64,000 bases of DNA from assembly GCA_013339765.2 (NCBI GenBank), contig CM023457.1, forward strand, positions 41,776,144 to 41,840,143. Reading direction: 5' to 3'. The translations under genes were made by a program, and so were the position numbers. Positions 54,541 to 64,000 of the stretch are shown here, one piece after another. Below the pieces are notes generated by a model. It saw only the letters and a program-made list of their open reading frames with translations, was not told the origin of the DNA and did no database searches. The DNA comes from Haemaphysalis longicornis. Its lineage: Eukaryota; Arthropoda; Arachnida; Ixodida; Ixodidae. Positions within the stretch are counted from its first letter, which is position 1; each line of letters begins with the position of its first letter.

Positions 54541-55930
54541 ATGGTTAGCGTGACAAAGTCACGTTCCCTTGTTGGGCTCCGTGGTGGGCCACCAGCACCG
54601 CTGCCGAACACTTTACTTTTCATGGAAAAGAAGAAAAATCTTGACCCTGATCGCCCTCCTAAACTAGGGCGCACCGAAGTTAATGCCTCGCAAAGTTCGA
54701 ACAGCAATCGTTCACTGACTGAGACGACCTTCCCGAAATTTCTGGTGATGCAATCTGACGACCCTCAGAAGCCCTTGAGGAAAGTGTCGCCCTTTGCCGT
54801 AGCCAGAGAGCTGAGAAATCTACTTGGACCAAGTTACAGTGTTAAAAAGCTACCAGCCGGGGATCTCCTTGTGGAGGTCCAAGTCAGATGCCCTGCTGTC
54901 AATGAAAGAACTAGCAACACACAAGGTTCACGTAACTGCCCACCGCACCTTAAATACTAGGTGGGGGGTAGTGTCGGATGAAGACTTGATGTGTCTGAAG
55001 ATGAGAGTCTGGAGAGGTTTAAAGAACAGACAAATGTCATTGCAGTGCGAAGAATAAAGATCCGCAGGAAAGATGAGGAAATTGCCACAAAACATTTGGT
55101 TCTAACCTTCAACTCCACCACCTTACCTGACAACGTACACCTAGGCTACCTGAATCTACGTGTGAGACCGTACGTACCAAACCCCAGGCGCTGCTTCCGC
55201 TGCCAGAGGTACGGGCACACAGCAGTCATGCCGTGGAAAACCGACCTGTGCACTGTGCGCTAGCACCGAACATGGAAATGACGCCTTTGATGTAGAAGTC
55301 AAATGTGTGAATTGCAGTGGTGAACACCCCGTGTACTCCAGGAAGTGCCCACGCTTCCGACAGGAGAAAGAGCTGCTAGCGATCAAGGTGAAAGAGAATG
55401 TGTCCTTCCAGGAGGCCAAACGACGCCTGGCCTTCACCCAGAAAGGGTCCTTTGCTGAGGTAGCCCGTCAGGGGGCGGGGCTGCCTCATTTTCCGGCAGG
55501 GGCGCAGTCCACTGAGGGGAACTGCGCAGAGCCACAGCCCCGTAAACGAGTCAAGCCGGCAGCCAAGCTGCCGGCCACCAAAGAAACTGGTGTGGCATCT
55601 AAGCCACCAAAAGACTGTGGTGCAGGCCCCACCCCTGCCACACCATCGACCTCCTCTACTCGGGTGACGGTCGACGCACCTCAGAGGAAGGCGCCTTCAG
55701 GAAGTGGCACTGCTGCAGGTGCTGCTCCTGGGCGGCAACGACCTGGGGACCCCCACCCCCCCCCGACCCTCGGCAGAAGCCAAAAGGCCGGGGAAAACCA
55801 CCTGGTCCCCCTAATGAAGGCAGTGCAAGAGAGGTGGAGGAGGAGATGGAGGTGTGCCCTAGTGCCTCTGGGAGCATGTCTTCGTCTACACCTACTTGAC
55901 CTCGAAAGCGAGAACTCTAGAAGACACCCA
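54541..55930 (+). pseudogene. LINE ORF1 (gag-like, zinc-knuckle), frameshifted
   Basis: The start is probably at 54541 or at the internal methionine before EKKKNLDPDRPPKLGR. FPKFLVMQSDDPQKPLRKVS and KLPAGDLLVEVQ lie in one frame, ATHKVHVTAHRTLNTRWGVV in the next, and LVLTFNSTTLPDNVHLGYLN with RRCFRCQRYGHT in a third. After another break come CVNCSGEHPVYSRKCPRFRQ and a proline-rich C-terminal part (about 55450-55900). The CxxCxxxH knuckles bind nucleic acid in this family. There are at least three frame changes. Confidence 0.82.
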
Positions 55931-56580
55931 TATGGTGCAAATAGTCCAATGGAACTACCGTGGATTATTGCACAATATAGATGATATTCATGCAATTATA
56001 CACAAATATGAACCCAAAATAATAGCCTTGCAGGAGACAAATCTAACGAAAAGACAATGACAACATCTTTCGCAACTTTCACCTCCTTCAAAATGACAGA
56101 GAAGACTGCACCCGTGCCTAGGGTGGTGTGGCCTTGGCTGTGGCACCAGGCACAATTATCAAGTCGATAAACTTAACACTATGCTGGAGGCTGTTGCAGC
56201 ACAAGTCTATATTAACAAGCTTGTCACTGTTGTGTCATTGTACTTGCCACCATCAGATCATGTGTCCTTACAGGAACTTAATGACCTCGTTGAACAACTT
56301 CCAGCTGCAATAATTATTATGGGACATTTCAATGCTCATCACTACTTGTGGGGAGGTGAAAGAATAGATAGTCGGGGAAAACTCATTGAACAGTGGGTAA
56401 CTACGAACAGCTTAGTTGTTTTTAATAACGGAGATAAGACGCATTTTTCTGCAGGTAATGGAAGCTTCTCTGCTCTAGACCTTTGTGTTGGGTCGCCGGA
56501 CCTCCAGATGGATTATGAGTGGAGTGCTGTGAATAATCCATATGGAAGTGATCACTTCCCTGCCTTGCTGCGCGAAGGGC
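55931..56580 (+). pseudogene. LINE ORF2, endonuclease domain
   Basis: It starts MVQIVQWNYRGLLHNIDDIH with KIIALQETNL (catalytic glutamate block), then a TGA at about 56057. It resumes with VVSLYLPPSDHVSLQELNDL, then MGHFNAHHYLWGG, SALDLCVGSPDLQ and GSDHFPALL. The usual GDFNAHH motif reads GHFNAHH, so a catalytic aspartate is replaced. Confidence 0.85.
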
Positions 56581-58466
56581 AGACCCTTCCTTCCCTCAAG
56601 AGCTGTTCACCCCGATGGAAGCTCGAGAGGGCAGATTGGGAAAGATTTAAGGAGTTAGTTTGCTTTGATAATTTTGACAGCAGCATGTCCATTGATGGGG
56701 CAAATACTTACATCTGCGAGGAACTTCTTACAGCTGCAAAAGTTGCGATCGCCCAGACATCTGGAGGGATTCTCAAGCAACCAAAGCCGTGGTGGAACGA
56801 TGCGTGTCGCGAATCCCGGAAAAAGCAGAACAAGGCTTGGGGTGTATTTAGACGGTACCCCACCTTAGAGAACTGTCTGAGCTTTAAAGCAGCCCGTGCT
56901 ACCGCCCGGAAAACCAGAAAAGTGGCCAAAAGGAACTCGTAGCAAAGCTTTGTAAGTACAATAAATACTGCCACTCCCACAAAAAAGGTCTGGGATCATT
57001 TGCGTAAAATTAAAGGCAACTACAGACGGTTCAGCATACCACTTTTCTCTACATATGGTGCGTGCAACGTACTGGAAACACAAGCAGATGTTTTAGGTGC
57101 CCACTTTGCAGAAGTCTCTAGTGATAAAAATTATACAAAAGAATTCCTGGCACATAAAAATAATGCTGAAAAGTTCAAGATTAAAAACTATAGCAATAAC
57201 ACAGAGGAACATAATAAAGACTTCACTTTGTATGAACTGCAACAAGCATTAGCTCAGTGCAAGGCTCCCTCTGTCGGCCCCGACCTTATTCACTATGCCT
57301 TTCTGCAGCACTTAAGTGATGGGTGTTTAGAATTGATTTTGGAGTTCTTTAACAAAATCTGGAAAATAAGTAGGCTGCCTAAAGCATGGAAAAGGCTATC
57401 GTAATACCAATACTGAAAGACGGCAAGCCCCCAGAGTGTCCATCAAGCTACCGACCCATAACTTTGACCAGCTGTTTGTGCAAGACCTTTGAGAGGATGT
57501 TGAATTTTAGGTTGGTTTTATTCTTGCAAGTTCTGGTTATCTAGATAGGTTTCAATGCGGGTTTCGGCAGTTTCGGTCTACGACTGACCACCTGGTGAGG
57601 CTTGAAACAACGATACGAGATGCCTTTGTTAATAATCAGTTCTGCCTTGCCATATTTTTTGATATGGCAAAGGCTTATGATACAACCTGGCGTTATGGAA
57701 TTCTCAAGGATTTAGCAGCAATGGGAATCAGAGGGCGAATGTTTTCATGTATTGAAGATTTTCTCCAGGAACGAACCTTCAATGTAAGACTTGGCAATAC
57801 ACTATCCCGTACATTCCCTCAGGAAACATGGAGTTCCTCAGGGCAGTGTACTGAGTGTGACCCTTTTTGCCATCAAGATAAATTCTTTGGCAAAGGATAT
57901 TTCCCGGCCAGTCATGTACTCCCTTTATGTGGATGACGTGCAGATCGCTTGTCGCTCCTGTAACCTCTCGATCTGTGAAGGCAGGTCCAAACTGCGGTAA
58001 ATCGGTTACAACGATGGGCGGATGAAAATGGTTTTCGTTTTTCTCCTGAGAAGTGTGCATGTGTGTGCTTCACACAAAAACGAGGTATTCATCCCAACCT
58101 TGATGTAAAAATTAAGGATGTACCCGTTCCAGTACTCCGCGAGCACAAATTCTTAGGGTGTCACATTTGACTTGAAATTGACATTTGGAGCTCATATAAA
58201 GAAGCTCAAAATGACCTGCATGAAAACACGTTGACATACTGAAAATTTTGTCGCGCAAGTCATGGGGTGGAGACCGCACAATGTATGCTAAAGAATTTAT
58301 GGCTCGGTGGTTCGGTCTCGTCTTGATTATGGCTGTATCGTGTATGGGTCTGCCCACCAGTCTGTCCTTCCATCACTCGAACCCAGTACACATCTGGGCC
58401 TCAGACTTGCCACCGGTGCATATCGAACCTCCCCCCATCGACAGTCTCTACGTTGAGTTGCAATGA
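56581..58466 (+). pseudogene. LINE ORF2, reverse transcriptase domain
   Basis: A linker (KPWWNDACRESRKKQNKAWG) leads into APSVGPDLIHYAFLQHLSD. After a frame change at about 57400 come SYRPITLTSCLCKTFERMLN, FDMAKAYDTTWRYGILKDLA (first catalytic aspartate block), GVPQGSVLSVTLF, and SLYVDDVQIACRS (YVDD active site). Frameshifts occur near 56940, 57400, 57540 and 57830. Later, EWPLEYRRAYLS lies just before the inserted hAT element. Confidence 0.87.
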
Positions 58467-58522
58467 ATGGCCCCTGGAGTACCGTCGAGCATACTTAAGT
58501 GGAGTATTGTCGCCAGACAGCA

Positions 58523-59651
58523 GTGAGCACTGCACGGGCCCCGACCCGGCCCGCGGGGCCGGGCCGGGCCGCCCGAAGTCGATTTTCGGTGGGCCCGGGC
58601 CGGGCCCGGGCTCAACGCCGGTGGGCCCGGGCCGGGCTCGGGCTCGACGCCGTGGGCCCGGGCCGGGCTCGGGCTCGACACCGTGGTGCCGGGCCAGGCT
58701 CGGGCTGAATTCATAGGCACGGCCGTTAATAGGTCCGACGTGAAGTGTAGAAAAGAGCATCAAAATGAATATTCTTGGTTTATTTTTGCGCGATTCTTGC
58801 TGTTAGTTGTACGCATTGTTTTAAAAACGTGTTTTGCTAGGTCTGATGGCCACTATACTGCAATCTTCATGACATTTCTTGTACTGCATCAAGATTTTAT
58901 ATTTTGGTGTATAACATACCAAAGATACGATTACAAGTAATGCCCAAGAGGGAAAGGAATTAATTCAGATATCCCGGAGCTGTGCACCTATGTCTATGTA
59001 TGTGCACGTGTGTTTTAGATGTCGCACCAATCAAAATGCGGCTGCCGTGGCCGGGAATCAAACACGCGTGCCAGAGAACACCACCGCTTAACAACACTGC
59101 AGGTGAAGTATTTCAACGCGCGTACATACTCGTTGATTCAAATGCGTATCAAAAAATTTCAGCAATACCAACTTGTGGCCGAGACAACCACGTGAAGTTT
59201 CCAAGAGCCTGGTAATCAAAGGTGATGGTGTCTCTCGTCTAAGAATACGAGCTATTATTATGCCGATGTGGCGTGAACTGCAGACGGTGAAATCTTAACT
59301 ACGCGCACTTCTAAACCCTTATTTTTTGCGTTCAGGTCATGACGTGCTTGTACAGACTAGATGCTCCGTCTGATCGCCCGGAATATAATAAACAAACTTT
59401 CTTCAGCGTCAAAGACCGGGCCTGGTCACACACGCGCAGGCCCTCCCTAGGCCAAAAATAAATTACCGGGCCGGGCCAGGCCTGGGCTTGAGGATGGCGG
59501 GCCCGGGCCGGGCTCGGGCCAGACTCACTTATGAATGCTCGGGCCCGGACCGGGCTCGGGCTAGGTGTTACGGGCCCGGGTCGGGCTCGGGCTTCGCGAA
59601 GCGGGCTCGGGCCGGGCTCGGGCCTTAAAATCAGGCCCGTGCAGGGCTCTA
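58523..59651. mobile_element. Non-autonomous hAT-like DNA transposon, copy 2 (1129 bp)
   Basis: The ends are GTGAGCACTGCACGGGCC at the left and TAGAGCCCTGCACGGGCC (reverse complement) at the right. AGACAGCA is duplicated exactly at 58515-58522 and 59652-59659. The internal sequence is related throughout to 2810-3877. The GC-rich subterminal repeats are longer than in copy 1. It is inserted inside LINE ORF2, so it is younger than that LINE. Confidence 0.92.
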
Positions 59652-60787
59652 AGACAGCATGTATAAAGGACTATCCCTGTGCTGGTGAAATGTTTGAGAA
59701 TAGGTACAAAAAACTGTATGCAAACAAGCCCAGAGTGGTCCGCCCTCTTGCCCTTCGTTTGGAGGAATACATGTCTCGGTATTCGTTCAAGATATGCCCG
59801 TCAAACCTTCCGAGTTTTTCGGACGCTGTGGCCCCCTGGGAGCACAGGGCCGTCGAATGTGAGCTATACTTGTTAAAATACGACAAAAAGATGCTTCCAC
59901 ACCAAATTTTGCGCCAAGAATTTCATGAACTTAAAGACAAGTACAATAACTATTGTCACTACTTTACTGATGGCTCAAAAACCTCCTGTCATGCAGGTTT
60001 TGCTGTTTTCAATCCACCGGTGACAGTAGCAAAGAGGATTGCTGATGAGAGTAGCGTTTTTTCTGCGGAAATTCTTGGTATAACCTCAGCTGTGGAAGAT
60101 GTAGTAGCAAAGGGAGTACAAAAAGTGGCCATTTTTACAGATTCTTTGAGTTCCATACATGCTGTAACCTCCCTTGTCCCTTCAAAGAATGCAGCTGTAG
60201 GTGAGCTAAAAAACCGACTGTGCTGCCTTACATTAGCAGGAGTCAGAGTTGTCCTTTGTTGGGTACCAAGCCATATCGGCATCCCAGAAAATGAAACCGC
60301 TGATAAAGCAGCATATGAGACCAAGCATCTTGAAATAACAGAGTTAAAGCTTCCCTACCAGGACCTTCGAAACTGCATACGAAAGTCAATGAAGTTGTAC
60401 TGCCAGTCTGAATTGGATAAACAAACCAGAAATAAATTACATCTATTCAAACCTTACGTATCTGAATCGAAAAGTTGTAGACACCGAGATCGTTTCTTCG
60501 AGGTTATTTTGTGCCGGTTGCGTATAGGTCACAGCGTGCTGGCACATGGCTTCCTGTTGAAAAAGGAACAGGAACCCATTTGCGAGCACTGCGGAGAACC
60601 TCTTACTGTACTACATATCGTAATAAGTTGTCCATACCTAGAAGCGGCCCGCATTAGACATTTTAGAGCTTTATACACCTTTTGTATACCCTTACACCCA
60701 ATGCTTTTACTTGGTGATGAACCAATGGTACCTTTGACTAAAGTTTTTGAATTTTTCAGAGACACTGGCTTTTTACACCAGTTTTAG
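59652..60787 (+). pseudogene. LINE ORF2, RNase H domain and C-terminus
   Basis: This part is open to the stop at 60785-60787. It contains YFTDGSKTSCHAGFAVF, SVFSAEILGITSAVEDVV, AIFTDSLSSIHAVTSL and VLCWVPSHIGIPENETADKA, which carry the D, E, D and H/D residues of RNase H in order. A cysteine/histidine cluster follows: PICEHCGEPLTVLHIVISCP, matching the CCHC region common at the end of these polyproteins. The start shown is the transposon boundary, not a start codon. Confidence 0.88.
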
Positions 60788-60921
60788 CTACTTCATCTCA
60801 AGGAAATGTTTTTAAAAATAATCAATTCTATATTTATGATACTTTGAGCAAAACTTTTAACTTACATTGGTATCTTCTTACCTTGTGTTTGGCGCATTAT
60901 AACCGAAAGGTTGCTGCGCCA

Positions 60922-61747
60922 TTAAACCTCAACTTCTTCCTCTACACCACTCATTTCGGTGTCACTGCAGTCACTGGAGCTGCTGAAGTCGGAACCTTGC
61001 GGAATCGCGAGATTGTCGATTCTGGTGTCGATTGCACCATCCCGCTCCCAGGCCTCTTTCTTAAGACGCTCCACATGAGCGCAGTCCCGGACCTAGTTTT
61101 CGTGAGTCACGAGGGTGATGGCTTCGTTGAGTAGTTCAACTTCAGCGAGAGTGAATGAAGTGTTGTTGGCAGCAATATACCCGTTAACCTGGCTCCACAC
61201 CATTTCAATAGGGTTGAATTCTCAGTTGTAAGGAGGGAGCCGAACAATGTCATGACCAGCAACTCTGGCCAGGGCTTGAATCCGGTATCCGAAAGACTTG
61301 TTTGCTCTCATTAACCAGCCAAAGGAGCTCGGGCTTCAACTGGTTTTTGCAGTCAACCAAGACTGAATTTCGGCCTTGCGCCACGACGTCGTTGGCAGCT
61401 TTTCGATCATAACACTGGTAGAGAGCATTGTCCGTGACAATAACACTCTGTGGCTTAATGTTGGGTAGAAGTTCTGCAAAACACTTCTCAAAGCATGGGC
61501 CGTCTATTTTTCACTGTGGTAGTCCGTGGAAGCACTCTTTGATGCATGAAAAATGAGACATGGTCTGTTCACAAAGCTCTTCTAACTTCCAGCATGAAGG
61601 ATGATGAGCCGACCACCTTTGCCACTTGGTGCACGAAGCCCAGTAGTTAGACCCTTGCTAAAGGCGTCTTCACGGGATGACACAGTGGTGTCCTCCCACA
61701 CCGTGCCCGTGCCATTGACCCAAGTCTCATCGAGATAGTATATGGTC
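60922..61747 (-). pseudogene. DDE-superfamily endonuclease (transposase), decayed 3' exon
   Basis: The minus strand begins at a good acceptor (TTTTCTCAG, before 61747) and reads TIYYLDETWVNGTGTVWEDT, GLTTGLRAPSGKGGRLIILH, then SVIVTDNALYHQCYDRKAAN, and VRLPPYN, stop, EFNPIEMVWSQVNGYIAANN. It ends with AWERDGAIDTRIDNLA, SSSSDCSDTEMSGVEEEVEV and TAA. LDETW, VTDNALYH and NPIE provide the three acidic residues of a Tc1/mariner/IS630-like DDE fold. There are at least two in-frame stops (before EFNPIE, and replacing a Trp after LVTHEN) and a frame change near 61510. It is probably dead; intact relatives are common in arthropod genomes. Confidence 0.8.
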
Positions 61748-63400
61748 CTGAGAAAATGAAAGGAATACGTGTCAGTTTTTCTTTTGGGGGAGGGGTTAAG
61801 ACAGAGAAGGTATTTATTGCTTGCACCTAACGTCATTCTGCTACCAAAATACCAATATAAAGAAGTTCGCAGAACGTACACGAGATAAGCACATAGTTTC
61901 GAGTTAAGTCAAATGCAGAAAATTTGTAGCCAGGTCCCTGAAATAACAGCTAGTGGTGCTAACAAAAGCACTATTGCACAGGGTAGATTTCGTAACGAAG
62001 GCAAAATAATTCGAAGGAAAAATAAACTTTTATTATTGCAGAAGAAAGAACTGTGTTGCGCTAGGCTCTTTCGCGTTCGCATCTGCACCTCAGAAAAGCG
62101 TACCCGAGCCTCTCAATGCATCGCATGAATTGGTGGTCGCCACCGCTACATTCTACCTTGTTACAAAGCAGACGAAGCCTGTATGTTGTTTCTACCGTTG
62201 TACGCATGCACTTCTGGAGGCTCCTCCTCGTCCGCATGATCAGCTGCGTCGTCCACAGCTACCTCAATGATGTACGCGCCAAACACCATTCCGGTAACGG
62301 GGACGCGTAGCCCGCTTAAACTTGCACTTCACGACCGCGTTCGGCGGGAGTAATCATTCGAACGGGGACCTTATCAGCTGCCTGCAGTGGACTTTGCCTT
62401 GTGTCCTCTCGGCCAGTATTTCGAGACATCCGCGGTCCTCCGAAAAAACGTTTCGAGATAAAGCGGGCTAATGCTTAGCGCCTATGGGAGGCAAACACAC
62501 TGTGAGAAAAAGTTTCGGGAAGATATTTTGAGATAGCAGAGTTCGAGTTAACAAGGGAGTAATTTGCGGGACAAGCACCAGGAATGTTTTTCCCTTCCCC
62601 TTCTTGACTCTGCGCATGAAGCAAAAGTGGCGGGCGCACATTCTATATAGGCTGCAAAAAGTTTAATGTTTTTTTACGTTCTCATTTGGAACAAAAATAC
62701 CAAGAGCCTTCTTCTGGGCTACCCCTGCCGTTGATGCTTGTACTGTCGTTAGTGGGCTTTCTTAATAATTTTATTAACCTGCTATGTCGCGTATTGCAGG
62801 CACTTGGTAATGAAGCGTGTACTGAAAACGAAGTGCCAAGTCTGCATGACCAATCCTGCATGCCAGGGGAAGATGCCGCTGTGTTTACTACCTCTTGTAT
62901 TTAGGGGGAGGGGGCTTCTGAATCCTTCCGTGCATTTTTGAAAGTTTATTAGCGATGTTTAGGACGTTTTTACCAGTTGCTTCAGCAACAAGGAGCTCCA
63001 CCATGACAGCGTTATGGATGTGCCGCTGCCCTTATTCACAGCAAACACCTTAACGGCGTTGGTTTCGACCAGCACGTGAGACCTTGACAGCAAATTTGGT
63101 TGGGTTTGGGACACGGATTCATTTCTATATAAAGGGGTTAATCAAGTTCCGTGATTACATGCGAAGGTGGAAGCAACACCTTAAACTTAGCCGAGGCTAA
63201 TGATCGCAGGCGAGTTATGAAAATGCGCTGGCCAAAAATGTCAATTTAAACCTCCATGTTAGCGTTATTCCTAAACCTTTACCTGTGTAGACTTTGTGCA
63301 TGATTTCTCGCGTTACATTTCATTTTCTGGGGTATCCAAAAAGAAAACAAAATGTGTATTTTGTTCCAGTTCCGTTTATTTGAACCTCCATGCATGTTAG
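61748..63400. other. Intergenic, no gene confidently recognised
   Basis: A minus-strand stretch at about 62300-62170 reads VTGMVFGAYIIEVAVDDAAD then an acidic run. It may be another relic exon but has no recognisable family. Nothing else is seen. Confidence 0.4.
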
Positions 63401-63430
63401 CGTTCTTGAACCTTTAGAGGTTCAAGAACG
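63401..63430. repeat. Perfect 13-bp stem hairpin
   Basis: CGTTCTTGAACCT, loop TTAG, then AGGTTCAAGAACG. AAGAACG recurs just downstream at about 63450. Confidence 0.9.
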
Positions 63431-63720
63431 CTGTTGTCATTGTTGTTGTCAAGAACGGTGTTGTCACGTGCCATCTAAGAGTTCATTGTTGTCGCGGTCA
63501 ATATATTTTCTGATCTATGTTTTGCATTTGTTTTATGTGCGTGTAATTGTACCATTAGCATACTTGTGAATTAAATTTGTGGTAATTTGATTCAACTCCT
63601 TTCTTGACCTAATCAGGTAAAAGGTGGTGCGATTAATAGAACGTTGCGGGAATAGTTTTATGAAAGACGGTCATTGGAACATCTGAGCTAACCGCTGGGC
63701 TAACCCCTTTTTAGTTAAAA
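63431..63720. other. Intergenic, nothing recognised
   Basis: No feature seen. Confidence 0.45.
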
Positions 63721-64000
63721 GGATACCTCGCTTGCACGTGTCATTTTCTGATCGGCCACCACGGTGACCCGTAATTATCCCAAGCGGGCCACTGCTTAAA
63801 TACTGCTATAATAACAACTCACACAATAAAAATCAAACGCCACTAATGATATTAACCCACATAACTGCAGTCCGAGCGTAAATTGCAAGACAATAAATAA
63901 AAAAATCACCTGAGAAGCTAGGATACCTCGCTTGCGCGTGTCATTTTCTGATCGGCCACCACGGTGACCCGTAATTATCCCTAGTGGGCCACTGCTTAAA
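63721..64000. repeat. Tandem repeat with 200-bp period, running off the window
   Basis: GGATACCTCGCTTGCACGTG with the following 60 bases begins at 63721 and recurs at 63921 with only a few differences, up to the window end. At least 1.4 units are visible. Confidence 0.88.

Larger units (their letters stand above)
54091..60925 (+). mobile_element. Nearly complete decayed LINE (I-like: ORF1, endonuclease, reverse transcriptase, RNase H)
   Basis: The order is complete: 5' leader (about 54091-54540), ORF1, ORF2 with endonuclease, reverse transcriptase and RNase H, and a 3' end near GGTTGCTGCGCCATTAAA (about 60925). The RNase H domain at the C-terminus points to the I group of non-LTR retrotransposons. 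Every part except the RNase H carries frameshifts or stops, and a hAT-like element (58523-59651) splits ORF2. Its 3' end abuts the 3' end of a DDE transposase relic on the other strand. Confidence 0.85.

Overview
The window looks like nuclear DNA of an arthropod, most likely a hard (ixodid) tick. It is intron- and transposon-rich, and its tRNA-derived SINEs (best copy 49259-49502) match the layout I know from tick SINEs of the Ruka type. The species is an inference; no mitochondrial, rRNA or other diagnostic gene is present. There is one 100-N assembly gap at 37650-37749.

Host gene content. The only host gene family I can support is CLCA (calcium-activated chloride channel regulator), all on the + strand. 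Locus A shows four C-terminal exons (215-482, 1942-2091, 10704-10949, 23355-23833) whose splice phases fit together. Locus B shows two N-terminal metallopeptidase-domain exons (30907-31013, with an intact HExxHxxxGxxDE motif, and 35043-35207). After the gap come two C-terminal exons (45529-45774, 50903-51441) paralogous to the last two of locus A. The von Willebrand and beta-sheet exons expected in the middle of B are not visible and may lie in the gap. Locus B keeps a clear C-terminal membrane anchor. Locus A has three indels there that put its membrane segment out of frame.

Layout. About 6.5-25.6 kb and 40.6-53.4 kb are diverged copies of the same segment, introns and transposons included. 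The copies differ by a 7.5-kb deletion in B (A 12585-20090), a 0.7-kb deletion in A (B 42871-43593), a SINE insertion with 11-bp target duplication in B, and replacement of a transposon end in B. Exon 10704/45529 differs mostly by amino-acid changes.

Most remaining DNA is mobile-element debris: a long CR1-like LINE on the minus strand (about 15.54-21.66 kb, with nested DNA transposons), I-like LINE pieces (5.3-6.8 and 37.8-41.0 kb, minus), gag-like LINE ORF1 pieces (8.7-9.5, 43.4-44.4 kb), and a nearly complete decayed LINE on the plus strand (about 54.1-60.9 kb) split by a non-autonomous hAT element. A related hAT copy sits at 2810-3877. There are also TTAA-flanked and pogo-like elements, foldback elements, a decayed DDE transposase gene (60922-61747, minus) and a 200-bp tandem repeat running off the right end. 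I found no CRISPR array, operon or prokaryote-type system. The most unusual feature is the diverging CLCA tandem pair with its transposon-marked history.
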